Below are positions 36,787 to 46,266 of a stretch of 64,000 nt of DNA, in pieces. Under the pieces are notes generated by a model that was given only the letters and a program-made list of their open reading frames with translations, had not been told where the DNA came from and searched no databases. Source of the DNA: Mesorhizobium sophorae (GTDB lineage Bacteria > Pseudomonadota > Alphaproteobacteria > Rhizobiales > Rhizobiaceae); NCBI RefSeq assembly GCF_002270415.1, contig NZ_NNRI01000022.1, positions 496,001-560,000 on the forward strand, given 5' to 3'. The stretch's first letter is position 1. Each line of letters starts with the position of its first letter. The position numbers and the translations under genes were made by a program.

Positions 36787-38982
36787 ATGGACGCACAAAC
36801 TGACGACCCAAGCACGGGCAAATGCCCGGTCGTGCACACAGCCGTCGGCAGGGTCAACCGCGACTGGTGGCCGAATCAGCTCAATGTCCAGATTCTCCAC
36901 CAGCAGTCGCCGCTGTCCGATCCGATGGGTGAGGCGTTCGACTATGCCGAGGAATTCAAGAGCCTCGACCTCGACGCCGTGATCAAGGACCTGCATGCGC
37001 TGATGACGGACTCGCAGGAGTGGTGGCCGGCCGATTTCGGCCATTACGGGCCGCTGTTCATCCGCATGGCGTGGCATAGCGCCGGCACCTACCGCATCGC
37101 CGACGGTCGCGGCGGCGCCGGAGCCGGCCAGCAGCGTTTCGCGCCGCTGAACAGCTGGCCGGACAACGTCAACCTCGACAAGGCGCGCCGGCTGTTGTGG
37201 CCGATCAAGCAGAAGTACGGCCGCAAGATCTCCTGGGCCGACCTTCTGATCCTGACCGGCAACGTCGCGCTGGAATCGATGGGCTTCAAGACCTTCGGTT
37301 TCGCCGGCGGCCGCGCCGACGTGTGGGAGCCCGAGGAGGACATCTACTGGGGTCCGGAAGGCAAGTGGCTGGCCGACGAGCGCTACAGCGGCGACCGCGA
37401 TCTCCAGGATCCGCTCGGTGCCGTGCAGATGGGCCTGATCTACGTCAACCCGGAAGGACCGAACGGCAAGCCTGATCCGCTGGCCTCGGCGCGCGATATC
37501 AGAGACACCTTCGCGCGCATGGCCATGAACGACGAGGAGACCGTCGCGCTGATCGCCGGCGGCCACACCTTCGGCAAGACCCATGGTGCCGGCGATGCGA
37601 CGCTGGTCGGCGTGGAGCCGGAAGGCGCCGACATCGAGCAGCAGGGCCTTGGCTGGGCGAGCACGTTCGGCACCGGCAAGGGCGGCGACGCCATCGGCAG
37701 CGGCCTGGAAGTCACCTGGACGACGACGCCGACGAAGTGGAGCAACAACTTCTTCGACAATCTGTTCGGCTTCGAATGGGAGCTGACCAAGAGCCCGGCC
37801 GGGGCGCACCAGTGGACGCCGAAGGGCGGCGCGGGTGCGGGCAGCGTGCCGGATGCGCACAACGCCGGAAAGCGCCACGCGCCCTCCATGCTGACCACCG
37901 ACCTCGCCTTGCGATTCGACCCTTCCTACGAGACGATCTCGCGGCGCTTCCATGAGAACCCGGCTCAGTTCGCCGACGCATTTGCGCGCGCCTGGTACAA
38001 GCTGACCCACCGCGACATGGGCCCGCTGGTTCGCTATCTCGGCCCGTTGGTTCCAAAAGAGGAACTGCCCTGGCAGGACGTCATTCCGGCGGTTGATCAT
38101 GTGCTGATCGACGAAGAGGACGCTGCAGCACTGAAGGCCGAGATCCTGGCGTCCGGCCTGTCGGTGTCGCAGTTGGTGTCGGCGGCGTGGGCGTCGGCCT
38201 CGACCTTCCGTGGCTCCGACAAGCGCGGCGGCGCCAATGGCGCGCGCATCCGCCTTGCGCCGCAAAAGGACTGGGCCGTCAACCAGCCGGCGGAACTCGC
38301 CAAGGTGCTCGACAAGCTCGAAGCGATCCGCAAGGCGTTCAACGCTTCGCAGACCGGCAACAAGAAGGTCTCGCTTGCCGACCTGATCGTTCTCGGCGGC
38401 GGCGCCGCCGTCGAGAAGGCCGCGAAGGACGGTGGCCACAGCGTCGACGTTCCCTTCTGGCCGGGCCGCATGGATGCCTCGCAGGAGCAGACGGACATCC
38501 ACTCCTTCGCACCGCTGGAACCGACCGTTGACGGTTTCCGCAACTATGTCAGCGGCAAGCAGCGGCTGACCGTCGAGGAGGCGCTGGTCGACCGCGCGCA
38601 ACTGCTGACGCTGACGGCGCCGGAGATGACGGTTCTCGTCGGTGGCCTGCGCGTTCTCGGCGCCAATGCCGGGCAGTCGAAGCACGGTGTCTTCACCAAG
38701 CTGCCGGAAACGCTGAGCAACGACTTCTTCGTCAACCTGCTCGACATGGGCACGGAGTGGAAGGCGACCTCGGACGCCAAGGACGTGTTCGAAGGCCGCG
38801 ACCGCAAGACCGGCGAAGTCAAGTGGACCGGCACCCGTGCCGACCTCATCTTCGGCTCGCATTCGCAGCTGCGCGCGCTGGCCGAAGTTTATGCGACAGC
38901 AGACGCCAAGGCGAAATTCGCCAGGGATTTCGTGGTGGCATGGACCAAGGTGATGAACGCCGACCGTTTTGATATCGCCTGA
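36787..38982 (+). CDS. katG: Catalase-peroxidase
   Basis: A 731-residue bifunctional haem enzyme that removes hydrogen peroxide. The two-domain layout is complete: active-site RMAWHSAGTYR with distal Arg, Trp and His near residue 100, YVNPEGPNGKP with the Tyr of the Met-Tyr-Trp adduct, and proximal haem ligand in VALIAGGHTFGKTHGAG near 270. The second, inactive domain starts near 430. A divergent oxyR gene indicates peroxide-dependent expression; a hairpin lies 76 bases after the stop. Confidence 0.97.
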   Translation: MDAQTDDPSTGKCPVVHTAVGRVNRDWWPNQLNVQILHQQSPLSDPMGEAFDYAEEFKSLDLDAVIKDLHALMTDSQEWWPADFGHYGPLFIRMAWHSAGTYRIADGRGGAGAGQQRFAPLNSWPDNVNLDKARRLLWPIKQKYGRKISWADLLILTGNVALESMGFKTFGFAGGRADVWEPEEDIYWGPEGKWLADERYSGDRDLQDPLGAVQMGLIYVNPEGPNGKPDPLASARDIRDTFARMAMNDEETVALIAGGHTFGKTHGAGDATLVGVEPEGADIEQQGLGWASTFGTGKGGDAIGSGLEVTWTTTPTKWSNNFFDNLFGFEWELTKSPAGAHQWTPKGGAGAGSVPDAHNAGKRHAPSMLTTDLALRFDPSYETISRRFHENPAQFADAFARAWYKLTHRDMGPLVRYLGPLVPKEELPWQDVIPAVDHVLIDEEDAAALKAEILASGLSVSQLVSAAWASASTFRGSDKRGGANGARIRLAPQKDWAVNQPAELAKVLDKLEAIRKAFNASQTGNKKVSLADLIVLGGGAAVEKAAKDGGHSVDVPFWPGRMDASQEQTDIHSFAPLEPTVDGFRNYVSGKQRLTVEEALVDRAQLLTLTAPEMTVLVGGLRVLGANAGQSKHGVFTKLPETLSNDFFVNLLDMGTEWKATSDAKDVFEGRDRKTGEVKWTGTRADLIFGSHSQLRALAEVYATADAKAKFARDFVVAWTKVMNADRFDIA

Positions 38983-39057
38983 GCTCGGCAAAAGGCACTG
39001 GCGCGGCCTGGGAATGGTTGCGCCAGAGCGTCGGTTCCTCCCAAGGGATAAGACCAG

Positions 39058-39087
39058 GGCCGCGTTTCCAGCGATGGGAATGCGGCC
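39058..39087 (+). terminator. Hairpin downstream of katG
   Basis: GGCCGCGTTTCC-AGCGAT-GGGAATGCGGCC forms a stem of about 12 pairs with two G-T pairs, followed by a short TTGT. The weak T-run makes it a moderate terminator candidate. Confidence 0.4.
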
Positions 39088-39172
39088 TTGTCGCAAGAGG
39101 CCGCACCCGGTGGACCGTGCCTTCCCAGGCAATGCTGCTATCTTACCGGCGCAGCTCTTCCGCCGGTGCACC

Positions 39173-39730
39173 ATGATCGAACTCGTCAAACCCGCGCTTG
39201 AACATTTGCCGTCCTACAAGGCGGCGCTCGAGCGCGGCTGGTCGCCGGACAATGTGCGGCTCGAGCAAGCGACGCGCGAGCAGCTTGCGGCCATCGAAAT
39301 GGATCCGGTGGCCTTTCTCGCCGACCTCGATGACCCCCTGGCCAAGGGCGGCCCTATAACCTTGCCCGACGGCAGAAAGGTGCCGCGCCTGCCGGGCTTT
39401 CGGCGCTGGATCTGGGACGGCGAGGCTTCAGGTTCGATCGGCTTTCGCTGGCAGACAGGTACGGCTGCGCTGCCTCGGCATGTGCTCGGCCATATCGGCT
39501 ATGCGGTGGTGCCGTGGAAGCGACGGCGTGGCTACGCCACCGAGGCGCTGCGGCTGATGCTGGACGAGGCGAGGGCGGTCGGCTTGCCTTATGTCGAGAT
39601 CACCGCCAAGCCGGACAATCCGGCATCGCACAAGGTGATCCTGACCAATGGCGGCAAGCTCGTCGAGCGTTTCTTCGAGGATGCCGCCTATGGCGGAGCG
39701 GAAAGCCTGCGGTTCCGGATTGAGTTGTAG
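39173..39730 (+). CDS. GNAT-family N-acetyltransferase
   Basis: A 185-residue acetyltransferase. The acetyl-CoA loop is in HIGYAVVPWKRRRGYATEALRLML (R-R-G-Y-A), and ITAKPDNPASHKVILTNGGKLVERFFED is the usual RimJ-like C-terminal part. The first 80 residues (ALERGWSPDNVRLEQATREQL) match the group of predicted acetyltransferases with an N-terminal extension. Start ATG at 39173. Substrate unknown; convergent with the MerR regulator, 18 bases apart. Confidence 0.88.
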   Translation: MIELVKPALEHLPSYKAALERGWSPDNVRLEQATREQLAAIEMDPVAFLADLDDPLAKGGPITLPDGRKVPRLPGFRRWIWDGEASGSIGFRWQTGTAALPRHVLGHIGYAVVPWKRRRGYATEALRLMLDEARAVGLPYVEITAKPDNPASHKVILTNGGKLVERFFEDAAYGGAESLRFRIEL

Positions 39731-39748
39731 CGGGCGCGCGAGCCCTCC

Positions 39749-40165
39749 TCACCCGTGCTCGTTGGCGCACAGCGCGTGATCGGACAGGGCGCGGATGACG
39801 TAACAGTCGCCGACCGTCTTGCCGTTGCAGCAAGAGGCGATGCGTTCGAGTTCGGCCTCCAGGCGCTGCCGCTGGGCAATCTTTTCCCGCACCGAAATCA
39901 GTTGCTCCCCGGCGATCCGGTCGGCATGGCCGCAGGGCTGCTCGGGGTGGCCGCTCAATTCGATGAGCGAGCGGATATCCTCGACGGCGAAGCCGAGGTC
40001 GCGGGCGTGACGGATGAAGGCCAGCCGCTCGAGCTCCTGCCGGCCATAGCGGCGCTGGTTGCCTTCCGAACGCTCGGGTGCTGCAACCAGGCCCATCTGC
40101 TCGTAGTAGCGGATCGTCGGCACCTTGACCCCGGTGCGGCGGGAGAGATCGCCGATCGAAAACAT
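39749..40165 (-). CDS. MerR-family metal-responsive regulator
   Basis: A 138-residue MerR protein. MFSIGDLSRRTGVKVPTIRYYEQMGL is the winged helix, followed by the long dimerisation helix and a metal-binding end with cysteines in QPCGH, ASCCNGKTVGDC and ALCANEHG. The Cys pattern resembles ZntR/CadR/PbrR rather than CueR, so Zn, Cd or Pb sensing is likely. ATG at 40165 (MFSI) is the family start; the frame opens at 40216. It lies divergent from the P-type ATPase whose promoter it should activate. Confidence 0.9.
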   Translation of the reverse strand: MFSIGDLSRRTGVKVPTIRYYEQMGLVAAPERSEGNQRRYGRQELERLAFIRHARDLGFAVEDIRSLIELSGHPEQPCGHADRIAGEQLISVREKIAQRQRLEAELERIASCCNGKTVGDCYVIRALSDHALCANEHG

Positions 40166-40176
40166 GATTTTGCCTC

Positions 40177-40207
40177 TTGAAGCTCTAGTGACTAGAGCAA
40201 TTACAGT
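40177..40207 (+). promoter_or_regulatory. MerR-activated promoter of the P-type ATPase
   Basis: A -35 TTGAAG (40177-40182) and a -10 TACAGT (40202-40207) are 19 bases apart, the overlong spacing that MerR proteins correct by twisting DNA. Within the spacer lies the dyad GCTCTAGT-G-ACTAGAGC (40182-40198), with eight-base arms. This is a classical MerR operator-promoter. Confidence 0.85.
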
Positions 40208-40273
40208 GTCCGACATCAGGGTTTAAGACCCACGTGGCGGCACGCCGCGCGGGCAAGCCAGACAGGTGATGTG

Positions 40274-42505
40274 ATGACGGCTCCCCTCAGGCAGCCAAGT
40301 ATCAGGCAGACACGGTTCAAGATCGACGGCATGAACTGCGCCTCCTGCGCGGCCAAGATCGAGACGGCGGTGCGCCGTCTCGATGGCGTCGCCGACGTCT
40401 CGGTTTCGGTGACCGGCGCCAGCATGACGGTCAGCCACGGCGATGCACTGCCCGAAGACAAGGTGCTGCAGCAGGTGGCGCGGCTTGGCTATGGCATCGC
40501 CAGGGCGGAAGCCAAGATCCACGGGCGTGCTTCAGTGGCCAAGGCACATGATCATGCTGATCACGATCATGAAGGCCACGACCATGGCGGCGAGCCGGTC
40601 GGCGAGCGGACCATCGGTTCCGCCCATCTCCTCGGCGATGCCGAGTCGAGGCAGGCGTGGTGGCGCAGCCGCCGCGCGGCGCTGACGCTGGCCTGTGCTG
40701 CAGCGCTTCTTGCCGCCTACGGCATCGGTCATCTGTTTCCGGCGGCCGAGCGCTGGGTCTTCCTGGCCGCACTGCTGGTTGGCCTGGTGCCGATCGCCCG
40801 GCGCGCGCTGATGGCGGCACTGGCCGGCACGCCGTTCTCGATCGAGATACTGATGACCATCGCCGCCGGCGGTGCGGTGATGATCGGCGCCACCGAGGAA
40901 GCCGCCGCCGTGGTTGTGCTGTTCCTGATCGGCGAAATGCTGGAAGGCGTCGCTGCCGGCCGGGCCAGCATCCAAGGCCTTGCCGACCTGGTGCCGAAGA
41001 CGGCACTTGTCGAGCGGGCAGGCGGCACGATCGAAGTCCCAGCCGAAGACCTTGCCGTTGGCGATGTGATCGTGGTGCGGCCAGGTGATCGTATCCCGGC
41101 CGATGGCAAGATCGTCGAGGGAGCGAGCGCTATCGACGAAGCGCCGGTGACCGGCGAGAGCACGCCCAAGCGCAAGGGTGTCACGGACGGTGTCTTCGCC
41201 GGCACGATCAGCACCGACGGCGTGCTCAAGGTTCGGGTGACGGCAGCAGCGTCGGACAACACAATCGCCCGCGTCGTGCGGCTGGTGGAGGAAGCGCAGG
41301 AGGCCAAGGCGCCGACCGAGCGCTTCATCGATCGCTTCTCACGGTATTATACGCCTGCTGTGCTGGTGGTTGGGACGCTGGTGACGCTGCTGCCGCCGCT
41401 CGTCGCCGGCGGCGACTGGAACGAATGGATCTACAAAGGCCTGGCGATCCTGTTGATCGGCTGCCCCTGCGCGTTGGTCATCTCGACGCCGGCGGCGCTC
41501 GCCGCCGGTCTGGCGACCGGCGCGCGGCATGGCCTGTTGATGAAGGGCGGTGCCGTGCTGGAAGGCTTTCGCCGGATCACCGCCGTCGCCTTCGACAAGA
41601 CCGGCACGCTGACAGCCGGCAAACCGGTGGTTACCGACATTGTGGCCTATGGGCGCGACGAACGCACCGTGCTGGCGCTGGCGGCAGCACTTGAGCAGGG
41701 CTCCAGCCATCCCCTGGCGGTGGCGATACTGGACAAGGCCAAGGCCGCCAAGGCGCCGGTGCCGCCTGCCCTGGCCGCGAAGGCGATTCCAGGCAAAGGC
41801 GTCGAGGGCAGCTTCGGCGGCGTCGCGGTCTTCCTCGGCTCCGGTCAGGCGGCGGGCGAACGTGCTGCGATGACCGAGGCGCAGCGCCTTGCCATCGACA
41901 GCCTCAACGGCCAGGGCAAGACAGTCTCGGCGCTGGTGGCCGATGGCGTGGTGGCCGGGCTGATCGCCATGCGCGACGAGCCGCGGCCGGATGCGGCGGC
42001 CGGCATTGCGGCGCTGAAGGCCGAAGGCATCCGCGCTGTGATGCTGACCGGCGACAACCGACGCACGGCCGAAGCCATTGCCGCTTCGCTCGGTATCGAG
42101 GCGCGGGCTGAGCTCTTGCCTCAGGACAAGCTGCGCATCGTCGGCGAATTGCAGCGCGGGGGGCTGAGGGTGGCCAAGGTCGGCGACGGCATCAACGACG
42201 CACCGGCGTTCGCCGCCGCCGACATCCGCATTGCCATGGGCGGCGGCACCGATGTGGCGTTGGAGACGGCCGATGCTGCGATCCTGCATGGCCGGGTCAT
42301 GGATGTCGCGCGCATGGTGCGGCTGTCGCGGGCGGTGATGGCCAATATCGGCCAGAACATTGCCGTTGCTCTGGGGCTGAAGGCGGTGTTCCTGGTTACC
42401 ACCATCGCTGGCATCACCGGCCTGTGGCCGGCGATCCTGGCCGACACCGGCGCCACCGTGCTGGTCACCGCCAACGCCATGCGACTGCTGCGCTGGCGCG
42501 GATAA
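40274..42505 (+). CDS. Heavy-metal P1B-type ATPase (Zn/Cd/Pb exporter)
   Basis: A 743-residue metal-exporting ATPase. An N-terminal HMA domain has GMNCASC, followed by a His-rich stretch (HDHADHDHEGHDHGG, about residues 94-108) likely to bind metal. The catalytic features are TGES near 290, CPC in the sixth helix near 397, DKTGT (phosphorylated Asp) near 440, and GDGINDAPA near the end. CPC plus a His-rich N-terminus and a ZntR-like regulator suggest Zn/Cd/Pb export rather than Cu. The ATG at 40274 follows an AGG site; GTG at 40271 is an alternative. Confidence 0.93.
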   Translation: MTAPLRQPSIRQTRFKIDGMNCASCAAKIETAVRRLDGVADVSVSVTGASMTVSHGDALPEDKVLQQVARLGYGIARAEAKIHGRASVAKAHDHADHDHEGHDHGGEPVGERTIGSAHLLGDAESRQAWWRSRRAALTLACAAALLAAYGIGHLFPAAERWVFLAALLVGLVPIARRALMAALAGTPFSIEILMTIAAGGAVMIGATEEAAAVVVLFLIGEMLEGVAAGRASIQGLADLVPKTALVERAGGTIEVPAEDLAVGDVIVVRPGDRIPADGKIVEGASAIDEAPVTGESTPKRKGVTDGVFAGTISTDGVLKVRVTAAASDNTIARVVRLVEEAQEAKAPTERFIDRFSRYYTPAVLVVGTLVTLLPPLVAGGDWNEWIYKGLAILLIGCPCALVISTPAALAAGLATGARHGLLMKGGAVLEGFRRITAVAFDKTGTLTAGKPVVTDIVAYGRDERTVLALAAALEQGSSHPLAVAILDKAKAAKAPVPPALAAKAIPGKGVEGSFGGVAVFLGSGQAAGERAAMTEAQRLAIDSLNGQGKTVSALVADGVVAGLIAMRDEPRPDAAAGIAALKAEGIRAVMLTGDNRRTAEAIAASLGIEARAELLPQDKLRIVGELQRGGLRVAKVGDGINDAPAFAAADIRIAMGGGTDVALETADAAILHGRVMDVARMVRLSRAVMANIGQNIAVALGLKAVFLVTTIAGITGLWPAILADTGATVLVTANAMRLLRWRG

Positions 42506-42568
42506 ATTTCCTGTTTCTGTGCCCGGTCAGTTGCCGGCCTACGGCGCATGACCTCTCCGGATCGTGCT

Positions 42569-43753
42569 CTACTCGGCTGGGGCCGTCAGTGGCGGCGTGG
42601 CGTTGCTGCGCCCCTCCCAGACATAAGAGGCGAGCGCCACCGCGACGGCGACCAGCATGGCGATGGCGCCAAGCAGCGGCAGGCTGCGGTAGCCATAGCC
42701 GGCATTCAGCATCGCTGCGCCCAGCGATGCGGCAAGAGCGATGCCCACATTGAAGCCGGATGGAATGAGCGAGGAAGCGAGATTGGACGCATCAGCCGTC
42801 CAGGCCAAGATGCGGGTCTGGATCGGTGTACCGATGGCGAAGTTCAGACCGCCCCAGATGACGATCGCCACGATCATCGGCAAGGGGTAAGGGCTTACGG
42901 CATAGATGACGCCAAGCGTCACCGCCTGCAGGGCCAGCATGGTGATCAGCGACGGCATCAGCTTCCAGTCGGAAAGCTTGCCGCCAAGGAAGACGCCGAG
43001 CGTGGCGCCGACGCCGTTGAGCAGCAGCACCCACGGGACCAGGCTTTCATCAAGGCCGGTGATTTCGAGCAATGTCGGCGTGATGTAGGTGAACAGGCCG
43101 AACTGGCCGATCATCAGCATCAGCATCAGGATCAGCGAGGTCCAGACCTGCTGGCGTGCCAGCACGCGAACCTCGCGCGCCAGGCCGGCGGGCTTGGCCT
43201 GATATCCGGTGGTGCGCGGCAAAAGGGCTGCCATGGCAAGCGTTGCCACCACGCCCAGCGCGCACATCACCCAGAAGGTCGCGCGCCAGCCCCAGATGTT
43301 GCCGATCGCGGTGCCGGCTGGCACGCCGATGACGTTGGAGACGGTGAGCCCGGACAGGATGACGGCGACCGCCATGCCGCGCTGGTCCTCGCGCACGAGA
43401 CCGACCGCCACCACCATGGCGACGCCGAAATAGGCGCCATGCGCTACCGCCACGGCAATGCGCAGCAGCAGCATCGAGGTGAAGTCTGGCGCCAGCGCGC
43501 AGGCAGCCTGGCCGATAGTGAAGGCGACGGCAAGGCCGAGCAGCAAGCTCTTGCGCGACAACGACTTGGTGGCGAGCGCCAGCAGCGGACCGCCGATGGC
43601 GATGCCGCAGGCATAGCCGGAGACGAGATAGCCGGCTGATGGAACCGAGACGCCGAGCCCCTCCGCCACTTGCGGCAACACGCCGGCGATGACGAACTCG
43701 GTGGTGCCGAAAGCGAAGGCGGCTATGAACAGGGCGATGAGCGGAAGCGACAT
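42569..43753 (-). CDS. MFS transporter, AraJ/sugar-efflux-like
   Basis: A 394-residue 12-helix MFS protein. LPLIALFIAAFAFGTTEFVIAGVLPQVAEGLG is helix 1, the loop 2-3 signature is LLALATKSLSRKSLL, and helix 5 has GVPAGTAIGNIWGWR. It matches the DHA1 group of arabinose/drug efflux proteins (AraJ, YdhP). Start MSLPLI at 43753; the open frame extends to 43948, but family homology starts here. A hairpin precedes it between this gene and the DUF2061 gene. Substrate unknown. Confidence 0.88.
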   Translation of the reverse strand: MSLPLIALFIAAFAFGTTEFVIAGVLPQVAEGLGVSVPSAGYLVSGYACGIAIGGPLLALATKSLSRKSLLLGLAVAFTIGQAACALAPDFTSMLLLRIAVAVAHGAYFGVAMVVAVGLVREDQRGMAVAVILSGLTVSNVIGVPAGTAIGNIWGWRATFWVMCALGVVATLAMAALLPRTTGYQAKPAGLAREVRVLARQQVWTSLILMLMLMIGQFGLFTYITPTLLEITGLDESLVPWVLLLNGVGATLGVFLGGKLSDWKLMPSLITMLALQAVTLGVIYAVSPYPLPMIVAIVIWGGLNFAIGTPIQTRILAWTADASNLASSLIPSGFNVGIALAASLGAAMLNAGYGYRSLPLLGAIAMLVAVAVALASYVWEGRSNATPPLTAPAE

Positions 43754-43861
43754 GGGGAAGGCCCTAGCAGGAACCGGCCTCAAACCACGGATGGGCGTCG
43801 CGGGCAATCCAGAAATTGTTGGCGCCGCTTTAGCTTTTCTTGATTCGACTTCTCGTGTCAC

Positions 43862-43880
43862 CCAGTCGCATGGCGACTGG
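43862..43880. terminator. Hairpin between DUF2061 and MFS genes
   Basis: CCAGTCGC-ATG-GCGACTGG is an eight-base perfect stem just downstream of the DUF2061 gene, which is read on the minus strand. There is no following T-run, so termination is uncertain. Confidence 0.35.
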
Positions 43881-43908
43881 CGAGGGGGCGCCCAGTCGCG
43901 CCGGGTCG

Positions 43909-44118
43909 CTACGCCGGGGTCTTGCGTCCGTACGGAATCTTGAGCCACGCCCGCTCGTGGAAATAATAGAGCAGCGACTTGGTGACGACCTCGGTCAGGC
44001 CGATGGTTGCAGCGAGCTTGATGCTTCCGGTCACCACCAGCGAAATGATCATCGTGTCGATGGTGCCGGTCACACGCCAGGAAAGCGCCTTGGCGAAACT
44101 GCGCGAATGGGTGTCCAT
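43909..44118 (-). CDS. DUF2061 small membrane protein
   Basis: A 69-residue protein with two likely membrane helices (TIDTMIISLVVTG and LAATIGLTEVVTKSLLYYF) and a C-terminal HERAWLKIPYGRK motif that defines DUF2061. The initial KALSWRVTGT stretch is also typical. Function unknown. A GGAGG ribosome site sits 6 bases before the ATG at 44118. Confidence 0.9.
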   Translation of the reverse strand: MDTHSRSFAKALSWRVTGTIDTMIISLVVTGSIKLAATIGLTEVVTKSLLYYFHERAWLKIPYGRKTPA

Positions 44119-44225
44119 CGATTTCCTCCGAAAGGCTGGGCCAGCCGACCCTTATCCCGACTGGTGGAAACAGAGCAAAGATATTTTGCCGCCGAAATGA
44201 GGACGATGCGTGATCGCGTCGTGAA

Positions 44226-45890
44226 TCAGCTCGCTTTCAACCGCGACCCGGTGAGCAGGCCGCGCTCTTCCAGCACCGGATAGGCCATCGACGCCAAAAG
44301 CGAATTGATCTGCTTCAGGTCGCGGATGGTGTCGAGATGGATCGAGCTGGTCTCGACGCTCTTGGCGGTGCCGTCGCGCAGCCGCACGAAATGGCTGGCG
44401 CTGGTTTCCTTCTCGCGGTCGCGCAGCTGGTCCTTTTCCAGCACCAGCTGGCGGGCGGTCTCGGGATCGCGTGATACCAGCACGTTGAAGGCGAGCCGAG
44501 CATTGGCCAGCACCGAAGCGTGGAAAGCGCATAGCTCGCGCCAGCCCTCGGGCGTGAACTCAAGCCCGCGCTCGAGCTTCTTCTTCACATGCACCAGCAT
44601 GTTGCGCACGACGATGTCGCCGACCTGCTCCAGCTTGACGCAGGCGCCGATCAGCTCCTGGCAGCGCAGCGCCTCGTCCTCGGTCAGCGGGTTCCTGGTA
44701 AGCTTGGCCAGATAGAGCTTGATCGCCGCGTGCTTGCGGTCGACGCGGTCGTCGAGTGCTGCCAGTGCCTTGATCTTGTCGGCATCGGCGCTCTCGTACA
44801 GCTCGATGATGCGCTTGAGCATGATCTCGACGGTCTCGCAGACCCGCACCACCTCGCGCGTGGCATTGGCCAATGCCTGGCTTGGAACGTCCAGCGCGCT
44901 CTCGTTGAGCGCGGAAAGCTCGACGACATCGAGTGTGGCAGCCGGCGCCGGTTTGGTGCCGAGTGCCACGATCTTCTCCGAGGCGCGGTAGACGAACCCG
45001 GCCAGCGGCAGGCCGGCGAGCAGGATCAGCACATTGAACAGGATGTGAGCGTTGACGATCTGGTCCGCCGCCGTCGCGCCGAGGAAGGCGACGTGCGGCC
45101 TGAAGGTCATGAACAGGATCAGCACGACCAGCGAGCCAAGCCCGCGCATCAGGAGATTGCCGATCGGCACGACGCGCACGGCAGGCCCGGCCGAACGGGT
45201 CAGCATCGGAGCGATGATCGAGGATCCGAGGTTGACGCCGAGGATGAGGACGACGCCGAGTTCCGGCGTGATCAGGCCACGGCCGGCCAGCGTCGCCATC
45301 AACAGAACCGCCGCGATACTCGACTGGAACAGCCAGGTGATCAGCGCCGCCAACAGATATGCGGTAATGGAATCGCTGGAGAAGTAATTGATGATGACCG
45401 GCATGAGCTGGCTGTTGCGCAGCGGCTCCGATGCCTGGCCGATCATTTCCAGCGACAGGATCAGCAGACCGATACCGACCAGGATGCGGCCGGACTGGCG
45501 CCAGTCGCGCCGCTCGGTGGCCATGAACATCACCGTGCCGGTGATCAGGCAGAGCGGCACCAGCAGGGTGAGATCGAAGGTCAGCAGCTTGACCACCAGC
45601 GCCGAGCCGATTTCGGCACCGCGCACGGCAAGCTGCCCGGCGGCGCCCGAGACGATGCCGGAGCCGGCGAAGGAGCCGACCAGTAGTGTGACGGCGGTGG
45701 AGCTTTGCAGGGCGATGGCGAGGCCGGTGCCGGCCAGCACCGCCATGATCGGATTGCGCATGGTGGCGCGCAGACGATGGCGCAGCACGTCGCCATAGGC
45801 GCGCTCTACGCCGGTTTTCACCATGCGGGTGGCAAACAGCATCAGCGCCACGGCGCCGGCCAGATGCAGAAGGACGACGGAACCGCTCAT
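44226..45890 (-). CDS. Na/Pi-cotransporter-family protein with PhoU-like tail
   Basis: A 554-residue protein. Residues 1-310 hold the Na/Pi-cotransport (PhoU-linked) membrane domain with repeated QSSTAVTLLVGSFAGSG and FQSSIAAVLLMATLAG motifs in inverted halves, the sodium/phosphate sites of the family. The C-terminal 230 residues are helical and resemble a PhoU domain (ALANATREVVRVCETVEIML). It probably takes up phosphate with sodium or works with regulation by PhoU-type binding. No PhoB box is clearly visible upstream. Confidence 0.9.
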   Translation of the reverse strand: MSGSVVLLHLAGAVALMLFATRMVKTGVERAYGDVLRHRLRATMRNPIMAVLAGTGLAIALQSSTAVTLLVGSFAGSGIVSGAAGQLAVRGAEIGSALVVKLLTFDLTLLVPLCLITGTVMFMATERRDWRQSGRILVGIGLLILSLEMIGQASEPLRNSQLMPVIINYFSSDSITAYLLAALITWLFQSSIAAVLLMATLAGRGLITPELGVVLILGVNLGSSIIAPMLTRSAGPAVRVVPIGNLLMRGLGSLVVLILFMTFRPHVAFLGATAADQIVNAHILFNVLILLAGLPLAGFVYRASEKIVALGTKPAPAATLDVVELSALNESALDVPSQALANATREVVRVCETVEIMLKRIIELYESADADKIKALAALDDRVDRKHAAIKLYLAKLTRNPLTEDEALRCQELIGACVKLEQVGDIVVRNMLVHVKKKLERGLEFTPEGWRELCAFHASVLANARLAFNVLVSRDPETARQLVLEKDQLRDREKETSASHFVRLRDGTAKSVETSSIHLDTIRDLKQINSLLASMAYPVLEERGLLTGSRLKAS

Positions 45891-46266
45891 GTCGCCGCCT
45901 GCATGCGGACCGGGTGCGCGATGCGAACAGCGCGGCGATCAGTGGGGAAAACGAGCGTGCGAATCATGTTCATGGCAGTGACCGATAATGACTGTAATAC
46001 ATTAGCCGGGTAATAAAATCTTGTCGATTTCAAGGGCCGTTGCGCCGCGACAGTCGGTGTCGGAAAATGGACGGACGCGCAAATGGTTGCATAGCGAGGC
46101 TGCTGTGGCGAGGTGGATCGCGCGCGTTTGGCTGCGATCTTTGCGAGGATGTTCAACTCTCCTAAATAAGCGAAGGAATTCATTACACAATTGTAATGCG
46201 GGCGTTCAGTTTCGGTTCATCGGTGGGTCACTATCCCTTGGGCATCGACAACCAAGGAGACTTCCA
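45891..46266. other. Divergent region between Na/Pi and RcnB-like genes
   Basis: This 376-base stretch has no convincing gene. Close to the RcnB-like gene is a perfect dyad CATTACA-CAAT-TGTAATG (46181-46198) and, just after, a direct repeat GTTCAG-TTTCG-GTTCAT (46204-46220) with an 11-base period. Confidence 0.5.
46181..46220 (+). promoter_or_regulatory. Dyad and 11-base direct repeat before the RcnB-like gene
   Basis: CATTACACAATTGTAATG is an exact dyad with seven-base arms. It is followed by GTTCAG and GTTCAT spaced 11 bases start to start, the helical period that OmpR/PhoB-type response regulators recognise. The sites lie 46-86 bases before the start codon. Confidence 0.5.

Noticed and set aside
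36600..36803. Possible small gene in the oxyR-katG promoter region
   Set aside because: No ribosome site, no family, and it crosses the katG start; probably promoter DNA.
45975..45995. PHO-box-like sequence upstream of the Na/Pi gene
   Set aside because: Units resembling CTGTCAT are degenerate and spaced 10 rather than 11 bases, so I do not count it as a PhoB site.
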